Positions 1-8,291 of a stretch of 64,000 nucleotides of DNA are shown here, one piece after another. Each line of letters starts with the position of its first letter. The stretch's first letter is position 1. The notes beneath the pieces were generated by a model, which was not told the DNA's origin, ran no database searches, and worked only from the letters and a program-made list of their open reading frames with translations. Source of the DNA: Acidimicrobiia bacterium (GTDB lineage: Bacteria > Actinomycetota > Acidimicrobiia > IMCC26256 > PALSA-610); the NCBI GenBank assembly GCA_026002935.1, contig BPGH01000001.1, forward strand, positions 2,900,662 through 2,964,661, in the 5' to 3' direction. Both the position numbers and the translations under genes were made by a program.

Positions 1-1
1 C

Positions 2-91
2 TACGCGTGGGGCGTGCTGCGCGCGTGGGACCGGGCGCGCACCGCACGAACGGGCGATCCGGACGGCCCGGACGGCCCGGGCGACGCGTGA
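2..91 (+). CDS. C-terminal end of an unidentified protein (partial)
   Basis: An open frame enters from the left edge and ends at a TGA at 89-91, giving only 29 residues that begin YAWGVLRAWDRAR and finish in a Gly/Asp/Pro-rich tail. It would be convergent with the EAL gene, whose stop lies 3 bases away, and such tight convergent ends recur in this window. No family can be named from so short a piece, and it could be chance open frame in GC-rich DNA. Confidence 0.35.
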   Translation, partial: YAWGVLRAWDRARTARTGDPDGPDGPGDA

Positions 92-94
92 GGC

Positions 95-952
95 TCAGGC
101 CGCGGGGTGGCGCTCGCGCCAGCGGAAGGGGTGGTGCACGAGCGCCCGCACCACCTCGGCGGGTTGCGGCCGCGCGAAGTAGAAGCCCTGCCCGTGGTCG
201 CAGCCGAGCGACCGGACCTCGGAGAGCTGGCGCGGGGTCTCGATGCCCTCCGCGGTCACCGTGAGGCCGCGCGCGTGCGCGTCCCGGACGATCGACCGGG
301 CGTACGCCTCGTCGTCGCGGCCCTCCCCGAGCCGGGCGACCAGCGTCCGGTCGAGCTTGACCGCGTGCACCGGCAGCCCCGCGAGCGCTTCGGCCGTCGA
401 CAGGTGCACGCCGAAGTCGTCGACGCTGCAGCGCACCCCGCGCGCCACGAGCTCGCCCAGCACGGCGACGTCGTGCGCGCTCGCGTCGGCCAGGTCGCGC
501 TCGTGCACGTCGACGCACAGCAGCCCGGGATCGAGGCCGAGCCCGTCGATCGCTCGGTCCACCGCCGCGACGAACCGCCCGTCGAGATGGCGCAACGACG
601 CGTTCACGGCCACCGCGGGCGGCGCGACGCCGCGGACCTCCGCGGCCCACCCGGCCGCGGCCCGGCACGCCTCACCCACGACCCAGGCGTCGAGCTGCGC
701 GACCAGGCCGGCCACGCGGGCGGCCGCGAGGATCCGGTCGGGCCCGAGCAGCCCCAGCCGCGGGTGCTCCCAGCGCACCAGGGCCTCGAACCCGACGACC
801 GCCGAGCCGGCGAACCCGACGACCGGCTGGTAGTGCAGGCGGAGGTCCCCGCGCGCGAGGGCGCCGGGGAGCTCCGCCGGGAGGTCGGCCCGCCCGAGCC
901 CGTCCCCGTCGTGGGCCGGCCCGCCGGCCGGCGTCGCGCCGCGACCCGTCAT
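95..952 (-). CDS. EAL-domain protein, cyclic-di-GMP phosphodiesterase-like
   Basis: This 285-residue protein is a stand-alone EAL domain, the family that hydrolyses cyclic di-GMP. Visible signature residues are E56 in FEALVRW, N117 in VNASL, the D178-D179 pair in VDDFG, K199 in VKLD, E235 in AEGIET and Q255 in GQGFYFARP. Two points are unusual. The metal-binding Glu of the usual ELTE motif is D148 (VDVHE). Loop 6, normally DFGTGYSS, reads DFGVHLST, losing its conserved Gly. Activity may therefore be weak or absent and the protein could be a sensor. The ATG at 952 was chosen because GAGGAGGG lies just upstream. There is no sensory or membrane domain. It is divergent from the cyclase gene at 1086. 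Confidence 0.85.
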   Translation of the reverse strand: MTGRGATPAGGPAHDGDGLGRADLPAELPGALARGDLRLHYQPVVGFAGSAVVGFEALVRWEHPRLGLLGPDRILAAARVAGLVAQLDAWVVGEACRAAAGWAAEVRGVAPPAVAVNASLRHLDGRFVAAVDRAIDGLGLDPGLLCVDVHERDLADASAHDVAVLGELVARGVRCSVDDFGVHLSTAEALAGLPVHAVKLDRTLVARLGEGRDDEAYARSIVRDAHARGLTVTAEGIETPRQLSEVRSLGCDHGQGFYFARPQPAEVVRALVHHPFRWRERHPAA

Positions 953-1072
953 CTGCTTCGCCCTCCTCGCTCGATTCGTTTTCGGCAGGCGGGACGCGCA
1001 CCTGAACGCCGGGGAGCGGCGGCGGGCGGCGCGGTCCGGCCGCGGACCGCCGGGGCCCCGGTGACCGGCCGG

Positions 1073-1078
1073 TAACGT
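1073..1078 (+). promoter_or_regulatory. -10 box (TAACGT) for a leaderless transcript
   Basis: TAACGT fits the actinobacterial TANNNT -10 pattern and is separated by 7 bases from the ATG of the cyclase gene. Transcription would start at or next to the start codon. No Shine-Dalgarno sequence and no convincing -35 is visible. Confidence 0.5.
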
Positions 1079-1085
1079 TCGCCGC

Positions 1086-4000
1086 ATGACCTGCCCGGCC
1101 TGCGGGGCGCTCGCTCCCGAGGGCGCGCGGTTCTGCCCGGACTGCGGACAGCGGCTCGTCGCGCCGCCGGAGGAGCGGCGCCTCGTCACGGTGCTGATGG
1201 CCGACCTGGTCGGGTTCACCACGCTGGCCGAGGCGGCCGACCCCGAGCAGGTCAAGCGTCTCGTCGACGACTGCTTCGAACGGCTGCTCGAGGACGTGCG
1301 GGCGTTCGGCGGACGGCTCGACAAGATCGTCGGCGACGAGATGGTCGCGGTGTTCGGGACCCCGGTCACCCACGAGGACGACGCCGAGCGTGCGGTGCGG
1401 GCGGCGCTGCGGATGCAGGACGCGCTCGCCGCCGGCGCCGGCGGCCTCGACGCGCCGGTGCGGATGCGGGTCGGGATCAACACCGGGGAGGTGCTCGTCG
1501 GCGCGATGCGGGCGGGGGGCGACGCGACCGTGACCGGTGACGTCGTGAACATCGCGCAGCGGCTCGAGAAGCTGGCGGGGCCCGGAGAGGTCGTCGTCGG
1601 CCCGGCGACCTTCGCGTCCACGCGCGGCGCCATCGAGTACGAGGCCCTCGGCGCGGTGTCGGTGAGGGGGCGGGAGGAGCCCGTCGACGCCTACCGCGCC
1701 GTCCGTGCGCTCGCGCCACCGGGCCGGCGCCGGGCACGCGGCCCCACGCCGTTCGTGGGCCGGGCCGCCGAGCTCGGGGTGCTGCGGCAGGTCCTCGCGC
1801 TGGCGGCGACCCGGCGCCGGGCCCAGCACGTGCTCGTCGTCGGCGACGCGGGCGTCGGCAAGAGCCGCCTCGCGCGTGAGGCCGTCGCGCACGCGCGCGA
1901 CGCGCTGGACGCGCGGGTCCTCGTCGGCCAGAGCGTCCCCTACGGCGACACGAACCCCTACGGCGCGCTCGCCGAGGCGCTGCGCCACGCGTGCGGGGTC
2001 GACGCGTCGGACGCCCCGGGCGACGCACGAGGGCGCATCCGGCGTGAGGTCGCGAGCGCGCTCGGGGCGACCGACGACGCCGAGGTCGAACGGGTCACCG
2101 AGGGCCTGACGCACCTCGTCGAGGGCGTGACGAGGCCGGGGGTCGATCCCGGCCGCGCGCGCGAGGAGGCCGCCCGCGCGGCCGCGGCGTTCCTGGAGGC
2201 GCTCGCGGCGCACCGGCCGGTCGTCCTCGTCCTGTCCGACGTCCACTGGGCGCCCGACACGGTGACCGAGCTCACGGAGCGCCTGCTCGCGCGGTTGCGC
2301 ACGTCGCCGTTCGTCGTGCTCGCGACGGCGCGGCCCGGGCCCGCGCCCGCGTGGCCGCCACGCACCGGCCGCCACGACGCGGTGCTGCTGAACCTCGACC
2401 CGCTCGACGAGGCCGCGACGACCGAGCTCGTCGTGGCGCTCCTCGAGGGGTGTGCCTACGAGGCGGTCGTGAACACCCTCCTCGAACGCAGCGGCGGCAA
2501 CCCGTTGTTCGTGGAGGAGCTCGTCGCGTACGTGCGGGACTCGACCTCGGACGACCCGGTCGCGGGATCCGCCGCGCCCCTGCGCGAGCTCCCCGCGACC
2601 TTGCACGGGCTGGTCGCCGCCCGGCTCGACGCGCTGGAACCGTCGGAGCGATCGCTGCTCGAGGACTGCGCGGTCGTCGGCACGGCCGGCCCGGTGTCCG
2701 CGGTCGTCGAGCTCGCCGGCCGGCCCGACGCGTCCGGGATCGTTGAGCGGCTCGTCGAGCGTGACCTGCTCGTCCTCGACGGGGACGAGTTCCGCTTCAA
2801 GTCCGAACTGATCCGCGACGTCGCCTACGGCCGCCTCACGAAGGCACAGCGGGCGCGCCGTCACGCCGCGCTCGCCCCGCTGTTCGCACGGCGGGGCGAG
2901 GCCGCGATCGACCACGTGGCGAACCACCTCGCGACGGCCGCCGAGCTGCTCGACGAGATCGGCGACGCGGCCGAGGACGGTCCCGACGTGCGCCGCGCCG
3001 CGGTCGAGGCCCTCGCCCGCGCCGCGCGACGCGCCGAGGAGGCGGAGGCCTGGCTCGCCGTCGAACGCCACAACGACCGGGCGCTGCGCTTCCTCCCCGA
3101 CGACGCGACCGCACCGCGCTGGCGGGCGCTCCTCGGCCGCGGCCGGGCGCGCATCGCGCAGCGGCGCCTGCAGGAGGGAGAGGACGACGTCGTGCGGGTG
3201 CTCGGGGAGGCGCGCGCGGCGGCCGACGGCGCGAGCGAGGCGGCGGCGCTGAACCTCCTCGGCGAACTGCACGTCGCGCGGGGCGAGTACGGCCTCGCCG
3301 AGTCGGTGCTCGGCGAGGCCGTCACCATCTGGCGGCGGGTGGGCGAGGTGTCAGGGGTCGCGAACGCGCTGCGCGGTCTCGGGATGTCGCACCTGTTCCG
3401 CGGCGAGGACCACGAGGCCGAGCGGCTGTTCTCCGACGCGCTCGCGTCGTACCGCTCGGTCGGGGACCGCCGTGGGGAGGCGTGGGCCCTGCAGAACCTC
3501 GCGTGGATCGCGTTCTCGCGCGGGGACCCCTCGACCGCCGAGCAGCGCCTACAGCACTCGGCCGAGCTGTTCGGCGACCTGGGCGACTGGGGCGGGCTCG
3601 GCTGGGCGTTCGGCCTGCTCGCGTTCGTGCGCTATCAGCAGGGCCGGCTCGCCGAGGCGGCCGAGCTCGCCGTGCAGATCGCGGCCGAGGGCGTCGACGC
3701 CGGCAACCGCTGGGCGGTCGGCATGATGCAGGTGCTCCTGGCGAACGTCGCGCTGTGGACCGGCCGGACCGCCGACGCGTTGCGCGACGCCCGGGAGGCG
3801 ATCACCCTGTTCGAGGAGATCGAGGACCGCTGGGGCGAGACGCAGGCGCGGGCGCCCGCGGCACGCGCGCTCGCGGAGCTCGGGCGCGACGCCGAAGCCA
3901 TGGAGTGCATCGAACGGATGCGGGCGGTCGCGGTGACGCTGCCCGACGCGGGCATGGCCGACATCCCCGTCGTGGTCGAGGCCGACATCGCGCTCCAGTA

Positions 4001-4571
4001 CGGCGAGCCCGACCGGGCCGAGCGGCTCCTCGGGGCCGTCCGCCGGCAGGACGACGGGTACGGGACGGCCGACCTGCAGGGCGCCGTCGCGCTCGCGCTG
4101 CTGCAGCAGGCCCGCGTCGACGAGGCGATCGCGGTGCTGGAGCGGGCGTACGGGGCCGCACGGTACGACGGTGCGGCGATGAGCATGGGGAGCCGGCTCG
4201 CGCTCGGCTACGCGGCCGCGGGACGCACCGGCGACGCGCGTCGGGTGCTCGGCGAGCTCGCGCGGCGCGACGGCGGCACGTACCACGACCGCATCGTCGC
4301 GCTCTGGGCCGACGCGTGCGTCCGGTTCCGGGACGGCTCGGGCGACGCGCGAGAGCCGGTCGACGCCGCGCACGCGATCGCCGCGGGGACGGACGCGCCG
4401 CTCGAGCACGCGATCGCGGCGCACGTGCGCGCGCTCGTCCTCGCCGCGCTCCACACCGACGACGCGGACGCGGCGCGCGCCGACGCGGACCGGCTCCTCG
4501 CCGGCGCCGGCGTCGGCGGTGACGGCTGGACGGCGCTGGTGCACGCCGCGCTCGGGGGGCCCGACCGGTAG
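1086..4571 (+). CDS. Class III adenylate/guanylate cyclase with AAA ATPase and TPR-rich C-terminus
   Basis: This 1161-residue signalling protein has three parts. A zinc ribbon (C3, C6, C17, C20) precedes a class III nucleotide cyclase domain (about 30-200), which keeps metal-binding D40 and D84, K80, D152, N155 and R159, so it should be catalytically competent. Next is a large P-loop module opening with FVGRAAEL (about 222), with Walker A GDAGVGKS at 253-260 and a Walker B-like VLVLSDVHW near 385. The last 450 residues are helical repeats resembling TPRs (FRGEDHEAERLF, AELGRDAEAME). This architecture is widespread in actinobacteria. Whether it makes cAMP or cGMP, and its ligand, cannot be read from the sequence. 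The start is leaderless-like. Confidence 0.9.
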   Translation: MTCPACGALAPEGARFCPDCGQRLVAPPEERRLVTVLMADLVGFTTLAEAADPEQVKRLVDDCFERLLEDVRAFGGRLDKIVGDEMVAVFGTPVTHEDDAERAVRAALRMQDALAAGAGGLDAPVRMRVGINTGEVLVGAMRAGGDATVTGDVVNIAQRLEKLAGPGEVVVGPATFASTRGAIEYEALGAVSVRGREEPVDAYRAVRALAPPGRRRARGPTPFVGRAAELGVLRQVLALAATRRRAQHVLVVGDAGVGKSRLAREAVAHARDALDARVLVGQSVPYGDTNPYGALAEALRHACGVDASDAPGDARGRIRREVASALGATDDAEVERVTEGLTHLVEGVTRPGVDPGRAREEAARAAAAFLEALAAHRPVVLVLSDVHWAPDTVTELTERLLARLRTSPFVVLATARPGPAPAWPPRTGRHDAVLLNLDPLDEAATTELVVALLEGCAYEAVVNTLLERSGGNPLFVEELVAYVRDSTSDDPVAGSAAPLRELPATLHGLVAARLDALEPSERSLLEDCAVVGTAGPVSAVVELAGRPDASGIVERLVERDLLVLDGDEFRFKSELIRDVAYGRLTKAQRARRHAALAPLFARRGEAAIDHVANHLATAAELLDEIGDAAEDGPDVRRAAVEALARAARRAEEAEAWLAVERHNDRALRFLPDDATAPRWRALLGRGRARIAQRRLQEGEDDVVRVLGEARAAADGASEAAALNLLGELHVARGEYGLAESVLGEAVTIWRRVGEVSGVANALRGLGMSHLFRGEDHEAERLFSDALASYRSVGDRRGEAWALQNLAWIAFSRGDPSTAEQRLQHSAELFGDLGDWGGLGWAFGLLAFVRYQQGRLAEAAELAVQIAAEGVDAGNRWAVGMMQVLLANVALWTGRTADALRDAREAITLFEEIEDRWGETQARAPAARALAELGRDAEAMECIERMRAVAVTLPDAGMADIPVVVEADIALQYGEPDRAERLLGAVRRQDDGYGTADLQGAVALALLQQARVDEAIAVLERAYGAARYDGAAMSMGSRLALGYAAAGRTGDARRVLGELARRDGGTYHDRIVALWADACVRFRDGSGDAREPVDAAHAIAAGTDAPLEHAIAAHVRALVLAALHTDDADAARADADRLLAGAGVGGDGWTALVHAALGGPDR

Positions 4572-4588
4572 GGCCGCGTCGCGCGTGG

Positions 4589-5401
4589 TCAGTAGTCGAC
4601 CGAGGGCGTCGGGGGGAAGAGCGCGTCCCGCTGCGCGCGCAGGCGCTCGCAGTCCCACGACCGCCCGACGGGCACCAGGACGATGGGGCTCCTGCGCAGG
4701 TCGGGATGCTGCACCCACCGGCCCGACGTCTCGAACATCGGGTGCGACGCCCCGATCACGAGCTGCTCGGACCGGTCCCGCACGACCCCGGTCAGCGAAC
4801 CGTCGGGCTGCTCGAGCACGTCGTAGGCGAAGATCTCGCGCCGCGCGATGTACACCTCCCCCCGCAGTTCCGGCGAGACGACGATCGTCGCGGTGACCCC
4901 CGGCTTGCCGTCGCCGTCGTCGTCCGCGATGCGCGGGTCGCTGGGATCGTCCGGGAGCGGGTCACGCGCCGGGTCGGCCAGCCGGATGCCGATGCCGGTC
5001 GGCGTCTCGGGCCGCTCCACCCGGCCCCGGCCGTTCTCGGTCGTCACCTCCACGGCGGTCGGGACCGGCCTGATGGCCCGGGTGGCGGCGTCGGAGAAGG
5101 AGATCTCGATCGGCTGGTCGGTGCGGGCCTCGGAGAAGCAGAACGAGTCGTGCGCCTGCATGCCGTCACCCGTGCGTTCGAGGTCCGTGAAGCCGTAGGA
5201 GATGATCATCGTGTTCATCTCGTCGCCCTCGTAGGCGACCACGTCGTAGTGGGCGTACCGGCCCTCGAGCCGGTCGAGCACCTCGGCCCCGCCGCCGGCG
5301 GCCGTCCTGCCCGTCCCGCCCGGGCCGTCGCTTCCGCACGACGCGGCGAGGAGCCCGGCGCAGACCGCGAGCAGGGCGGGGGCCCGGCGCCGGGGGGTCA
5401 T
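4589..5401 (-). CDS. Secreted lipoprotein of unknown function
   Basis: 270 residues begin with a lipoprotein signal: a basic MTPRRR start, a hydrophobic stretch and the lipobox LAASC, with Cys about residue 21 as the lipidation site. The mature part is soluble-looking and rich in Asp, Gly and Pro; I recognise no domain. Its ATG overlaps the stop of the carotenoid-oxygenase gene (ATGA, 5398-5401), so it is probably translated from the same transcript as the two oxygenases. A role at the cell surface in the same pathway, such as substrate capture, is inference only. It is convergent with the cyclase gene. Confidence 0.75.
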   Translation of the reverse strand: MTPRRRAPALLAVCAGLLAASCGSDGPGGTGRTAAGGGAEVLDRLEGRYAHYDVVAYEGDEMNTMIISYGFTDLERTGDGMQAHDSFCFSEARTDQPIEISFSDAATRAIRPVPTAVEVTTENGRGRVERPETPTGIGIRLADPARDPLPDDPSDPRIADDDGDGKPGVTATIVVSPELRGEVYIARREIFAYDVLEQPDGSLTGVVRDRSEQLVIGASHPMFETSGRWVQHPDLRRSPIVLVPVGRSWDCERLRAQRDALFPPTPSVDY

Positions 5402-6843
5402 CCCCCCACCTGCGGGAACCAGTTGGCGTGGAAACCGAACGGCAGGCGCTGCGGGAGGTGCACCGCCGCGACCGGTCCCGCCGCGACGTCACGCGCGTCC
5501 AGCACGACGAGGTCCGTCGCGTCGCGATCGTCGTAGTGGACGGCGTTGAGCAGCCACCCGTCGTTCTCCCCGGTGCCCTCCGGATCCGCCGCGAACACGC
5601 TCTCCCCCACGTGACCGTGCGGGCCGGCGCTCCACCACACGCGCCCACCGGTCGACGTGTCGTAGGCCACGATCGCGTCGAAGTCACCGAGGTGGCGCCC
5701 GGGCACCGTGAACCCCGACATGTAGAGGTGGCGGACCCGGACGCCGTCGAACGCGGGGTTGATCCGGTTGAAGTCGCCCTCGAGGTCGTCCATCGGCTCC
5801 CAACCGGCACGTCCGGCCGACAGGTCGACCCAGAACCGCGCCGGGCGGGCGTTCTCGTCCTTCGCCGCGCGCTCGGTCGGTTCGGTCGTGTCGTCGATGC
5901 CGAAGTCGGGCGCGTCGTAGCGCGAGCCGAGGAGCTCGATGCGGTCGCCGTCCTCCCATCCCGACCAGAAGTGCTGCACGTGTCCCGGTTCGACGTCGAA
6001 CCACCGGATGTCGTCCGGCCCGCCGCGGCGGGGCAGGACGCCGATGCGCGCGCCCCGCTCGGGCATCCACCGCACGAGCGGCCCCCGGCCGAGGCCGGCG
6101 AGGTCGAACACCAGCGGCGAGTCGAGGAAGACGGCGTGGTGCTCGGTCATGACGAAGTCGTGCATCATCACCGGCGCCGGCAGGTCGAGCTCGACGCTGT
6201 GCGACAGCGTGCCGTCCGCGTCGACGACGTGGTAGCGGAGGTAGGGCTCGAACAGCGAGTACCCGAATGCGAGCATCTCCCCCGTGCGGGGGTCGAGGCG
6301 GGGGTGCGCCGTCATCGCCCCCTCGAGGCGCCCGCCGAAGTCGTACTCGCCGACCGTCTCGAGGTCGGCGGTGACCTCGGTCGGCCGCCCTCCCTCCCAC
6401 AGGGCGAGGCGACGACCGGCGTGCTCGATGACGTGCGTGTTCGCGGGGTTCTTCACCGGGCCCGCGTCGCCGGTCAGCGCCGGGTCCGGGAACGACAGCA
6501 CGCTGCCGAGGCCCGGGTAGATCGCGCGGCCGTGGGCGATCTCGGCGGCGAGGCCGCGGGACATGATCCACCGGTTGCGGTAGCGCACGCCCGAGTCACC
6601 GAACGCGACCTCGTGCAGCATGCCGTCGCCGTCGAGCACGTTGTACCGGCCCACGGGTTCGAACATCGGGTTCGGTCCGTTGCGCACGAACGAGCCGCGC
6701 AGGCGTGGCGGCAGCGTCCCCGAGACCGGGCAGTCGTGGACGTCGATCTCCCGCGCGACCGGCGCCTTGATGCCGTCGAGGTCGGGCTGGCGCGCGGCGT
6801 TCACCACCCGGCCGACGAGGGGAGCCTTCGGGTTGCTCTTCAC
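5398..6843 (-). CDS. Carotenoid oxygenase family protein (non-haem Fe(II) dioxygenase)
   Basis: This 481-residue member of the RPE65/carotenoid cleavage dioxygenase family would cleave a C=C bond in a carotenoid, apocarotenoid or stilbene-like aromatic. Iron would be held by four His, which I place at H180 (MTAHP), H228 (MMHDF), about H291 (HVQHFWSG) and H472 near the C-terminus (FHANW). The conserved RNGPNP near residue 54 marks the first propeller blade. I chose the GTG at 6843 because a strong GGAGAGG lies upstream. An ATG at 6936 overlapping the Rieske stop (ATGA) is the alternative and would add 31 poorly conserved residues. The substrate is not predictable. Confidence 0.88.
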   Translation of the reverse strand: MKSNPKAPLVGRVVNAARQPDLDGIKAPVAREIDVHDCPVSGTLPPRLRGSFVRNGPNPMFEPVGRYNVLDGDGMLHEVAFGDSGVRYRNRWIMSRGLAAEIAHGRAIYPGLGSVLSFPDPALTGDAGPVKNPANTHVIEHAGRRLALWEGGRPTEVTADLETVGEYDFGGRLEGAMTAHPRLDPRTGEMLAFGYSLFEPYLRYHVVDADGTLSHSVELDLPAPVMMHDFVMTEHHAVFLDSPLVFDLAGLGRGPLVRWMPERGARIGVLPRRGGPDDIRWFDVEPGHVQHFWSGWEDGDRIELLGSRYDAPDFGIDDTTEPTERAAKDENARPARFWVDLSAGRAGWEPMDDLEGDFNRINPAFDGVRVRHLYMSGFTVPGRHLGDFDAIVAYDTSTGGRVWWSAGPHGHVGESVFAADPEGTGENDGWLLNAVHYDDRDATDLVVLDARDVAAGPVAAVHLPQRLPFGFHANWFPQVGG

Positions 6844-6932
6844 TCGGCACCTCTCCTCTCCCGGCGCACTGCCGGGACCCAGGTCCCCCGCCGGACGCAC
6901 CGCGGTGCGGGCGGGCGGGTACGACGTGTTCG

Positions 6933-8147
6933 TCATGCGGGCTCGACGAGGTCGTCGAGCGCGTCGGACACCGCGAGATCGTCCGGGAGGCGATCGGCGC
7001 CGATGGCCCGGTCGAGCGACCGGTGGAAGTGGTGGATGAGCCGCTCGTGCCATCCGATCCGGAGCTCGTCCACGCCTCGTGCCGCGACCGATCGCTGGAT
7101 CGCGGCCAGGTTCGCGGTGTCCTGTGCCATCACGGTCTCGAACAGAGACATGCGCACCCGGTGCTCCTCGGGCGGGGCGCCGCCGCCCCAGTCGGGTGCG
7201 AACCACTGGAGCTCGAGCTCGCTGGTCCGCTCGTCGATCGGCCACGCGCACAGCAGCGGGAACGCGCCGGTGTCGAGCGCGGCCACGACGTTGGGGAACC
7301 ATCCGAACGAGGTGCTCGTCTCGCGCCACAGCCGCCCGACGCGCGGGTTGTCGGCCTCGGGCGACGGATCCATCACACCGAGCATCTCCGGCCGGACCGC
7401 CACGCTCAGGCGGCTGTGCCCGTTGCGCAGCATCGCGACGCTCACGGTCGAGTCGTCGTAGAGCAGCGCCGCGTTGTCGGGGTGCACCGTGCGGATGTGG
7501 TACACCTCGAGGAACGCGTCGACCACGACCTTCCAGTTCGCGTCGACGCGGTAGGACTGTGTCCCGAGCTTGCGCAGCGAGGGGCCGCCGACCTCGATCA
7601 TCTGGTCGCAGAGCGGACCGAGGAACTCGGTGAGCGGCGGCGCGTCCCGGTCCTCGCTGACGAAGACCCAGCCCTCCCAGCTCTCGCAGCGCACCGGGAC
7701 GAGCCCGAGCGAGGCCCGGTCGAGGTCCACGAACTCGCGTGCGTCGGGCAGCCCCCGCAGCCGGCCCGCGAGGTCGTACGACCACGAGTGGTACGCGCAC
7801 GTGAGCCGGCGAGCCGTACCGCACCGGTCGCGCACGACGGGCGCGCCCCGGTGCCGGCAACTGTTGTAGAAGGCCGCGAGGGTGCCGTCGGCGCCTCGCA
7901 CGATCACGATCGGCGCGCCCGTCCGGTCGAAGGTGAGGTAGTCGCCGGGCGTTGCGACCTCCGACTCGTGGGCCGCGAAGAGCCAGCAGCGCCGCCAGAC
8001 GCGCGCGGCCTCGAGGGCGTGCAGCCGCGGGTCGCCGTAGCGGGCGGCGGGGATCGGCGGGACGGGCCGGGCGCCGGCGGCCGGGCCCCGGCGGCGCCGG
8101 TTCGCCTCCAGCTCGCCGCGGATGCGCTGCTCGAGTACCGGGTCCAC
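6933..8147 (-). CDS. Rieske-type aromatic ring-hydroxylating oxygenase, alpha subunit-like
   Basis: This 404-residue oxygenase has an N-terminal Rieske domain with the [2Fe-2S] ligands C-x-H (CRHRG) and C-x2-H (CAYHSW). The catalytic domain follows, with the mononuclear-iron motif VDAFLEVYHIRTVH, supplying two His, and a probable Asp in MAQDTANL. The family hydroxylates aromatic rings or demethylates. No ferredoxin or reductase gene is nearby, so electron-transfer partners must be encoded elsewhere. The GTG at 8147 is preceded by a G-rich Shine-Dalgarno-like run. The longer frame back to 8237 would run through the operator sites and is unlikely. It is the first gene of the Rieske / carotenoid oxygenase / lipoprotein operon. 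Confidence 0.88.
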   Translation of the reverse strand: MDPVLEQRIRGELEANRRRRGPAAGARPVPPIPAARYGDPRLHALEAARVWRRCWLFAAHESEVATPGDYLTFDRTGAPIVIVRGADGTLAAFYNSCRHRGAPVVRDRCGTARRLTCAYHSWSYDLAGRLRGLPDAREFVDLDRASLGLVPVRCESWEGWVFVSEDRDAPPLTEFLGPLCDQMIEVGGPSLRKLGTQSYRVDANWKVVVDAFLEVYHIRTVHPDNAALLYDDSTVSVAMLRNGHSRLSVAVRPEMLGVMDPSPEADNPRVGRLWRETSTSFGWFPNVVAALDTGAFPLLCAWPIDERTSELELQWFAPDWGGGAPPEEHRVRMSLFETVMAQDTANLAAIQRSVAARGVDELRIGWHERLIHHFHRSLDRAIGADRLPDDLAVSDALDDLVEPA

Positions 8148-8198
8148 GTCGCCGTTCCCCCCGTCCCGGGCGCCGGCATCGGGAGCCCGGCCCTGGAC

Positions 8199-8211
8199 TG
8201 AACAGTGTTCA
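8199..8211. promoter_or_regulatory. Palindromic operator 1 (TGAACAGTGTTCA)
   Basis: This is a 13-bp perfect inverted repeat around one central base, upstream of the Rieske gene. It is the exact reverse complement of the second site 32 bp away. The half-site TGAACA is typical of TetR-family operators. No regulator gene lies next to it. Confidence 0.75.
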
Positions 8212-8229
8212 CCTGCGGCGGCTAGCCTA

Positions 8230-8244
8230 GTGAACACTGTTCAC
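8230..8244. promoter_or_regulatory. Palindromic operator 2 (GTGAACACTGTTCAC)
   Basis: This 15-bp palindrome around one central base repeats the same half-sites as the site at 8199-8211, centre to centre 32 bp, about three helical turns. A TAGGCT-like -10 on the minus strand (8224-8229) sits between the two sites, so a bound repressor would block transcription of the Rieske operon and probably of the divergent gene at 8292. Confidence 0.75.
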
Positions 8245-8291
8245 CTGCGCCAGCGGCCCCCTGCGGCGCCCACCACCAGGACCACCGCCCC

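Noticed and set aside
672..3272. An 866-codon open frame antisense to the cyclase gene
   Set aside because: Composition is that of a high-GC shadow frame; no motif is present and the opposite strand encodes a complete cyclase/AAA protein.
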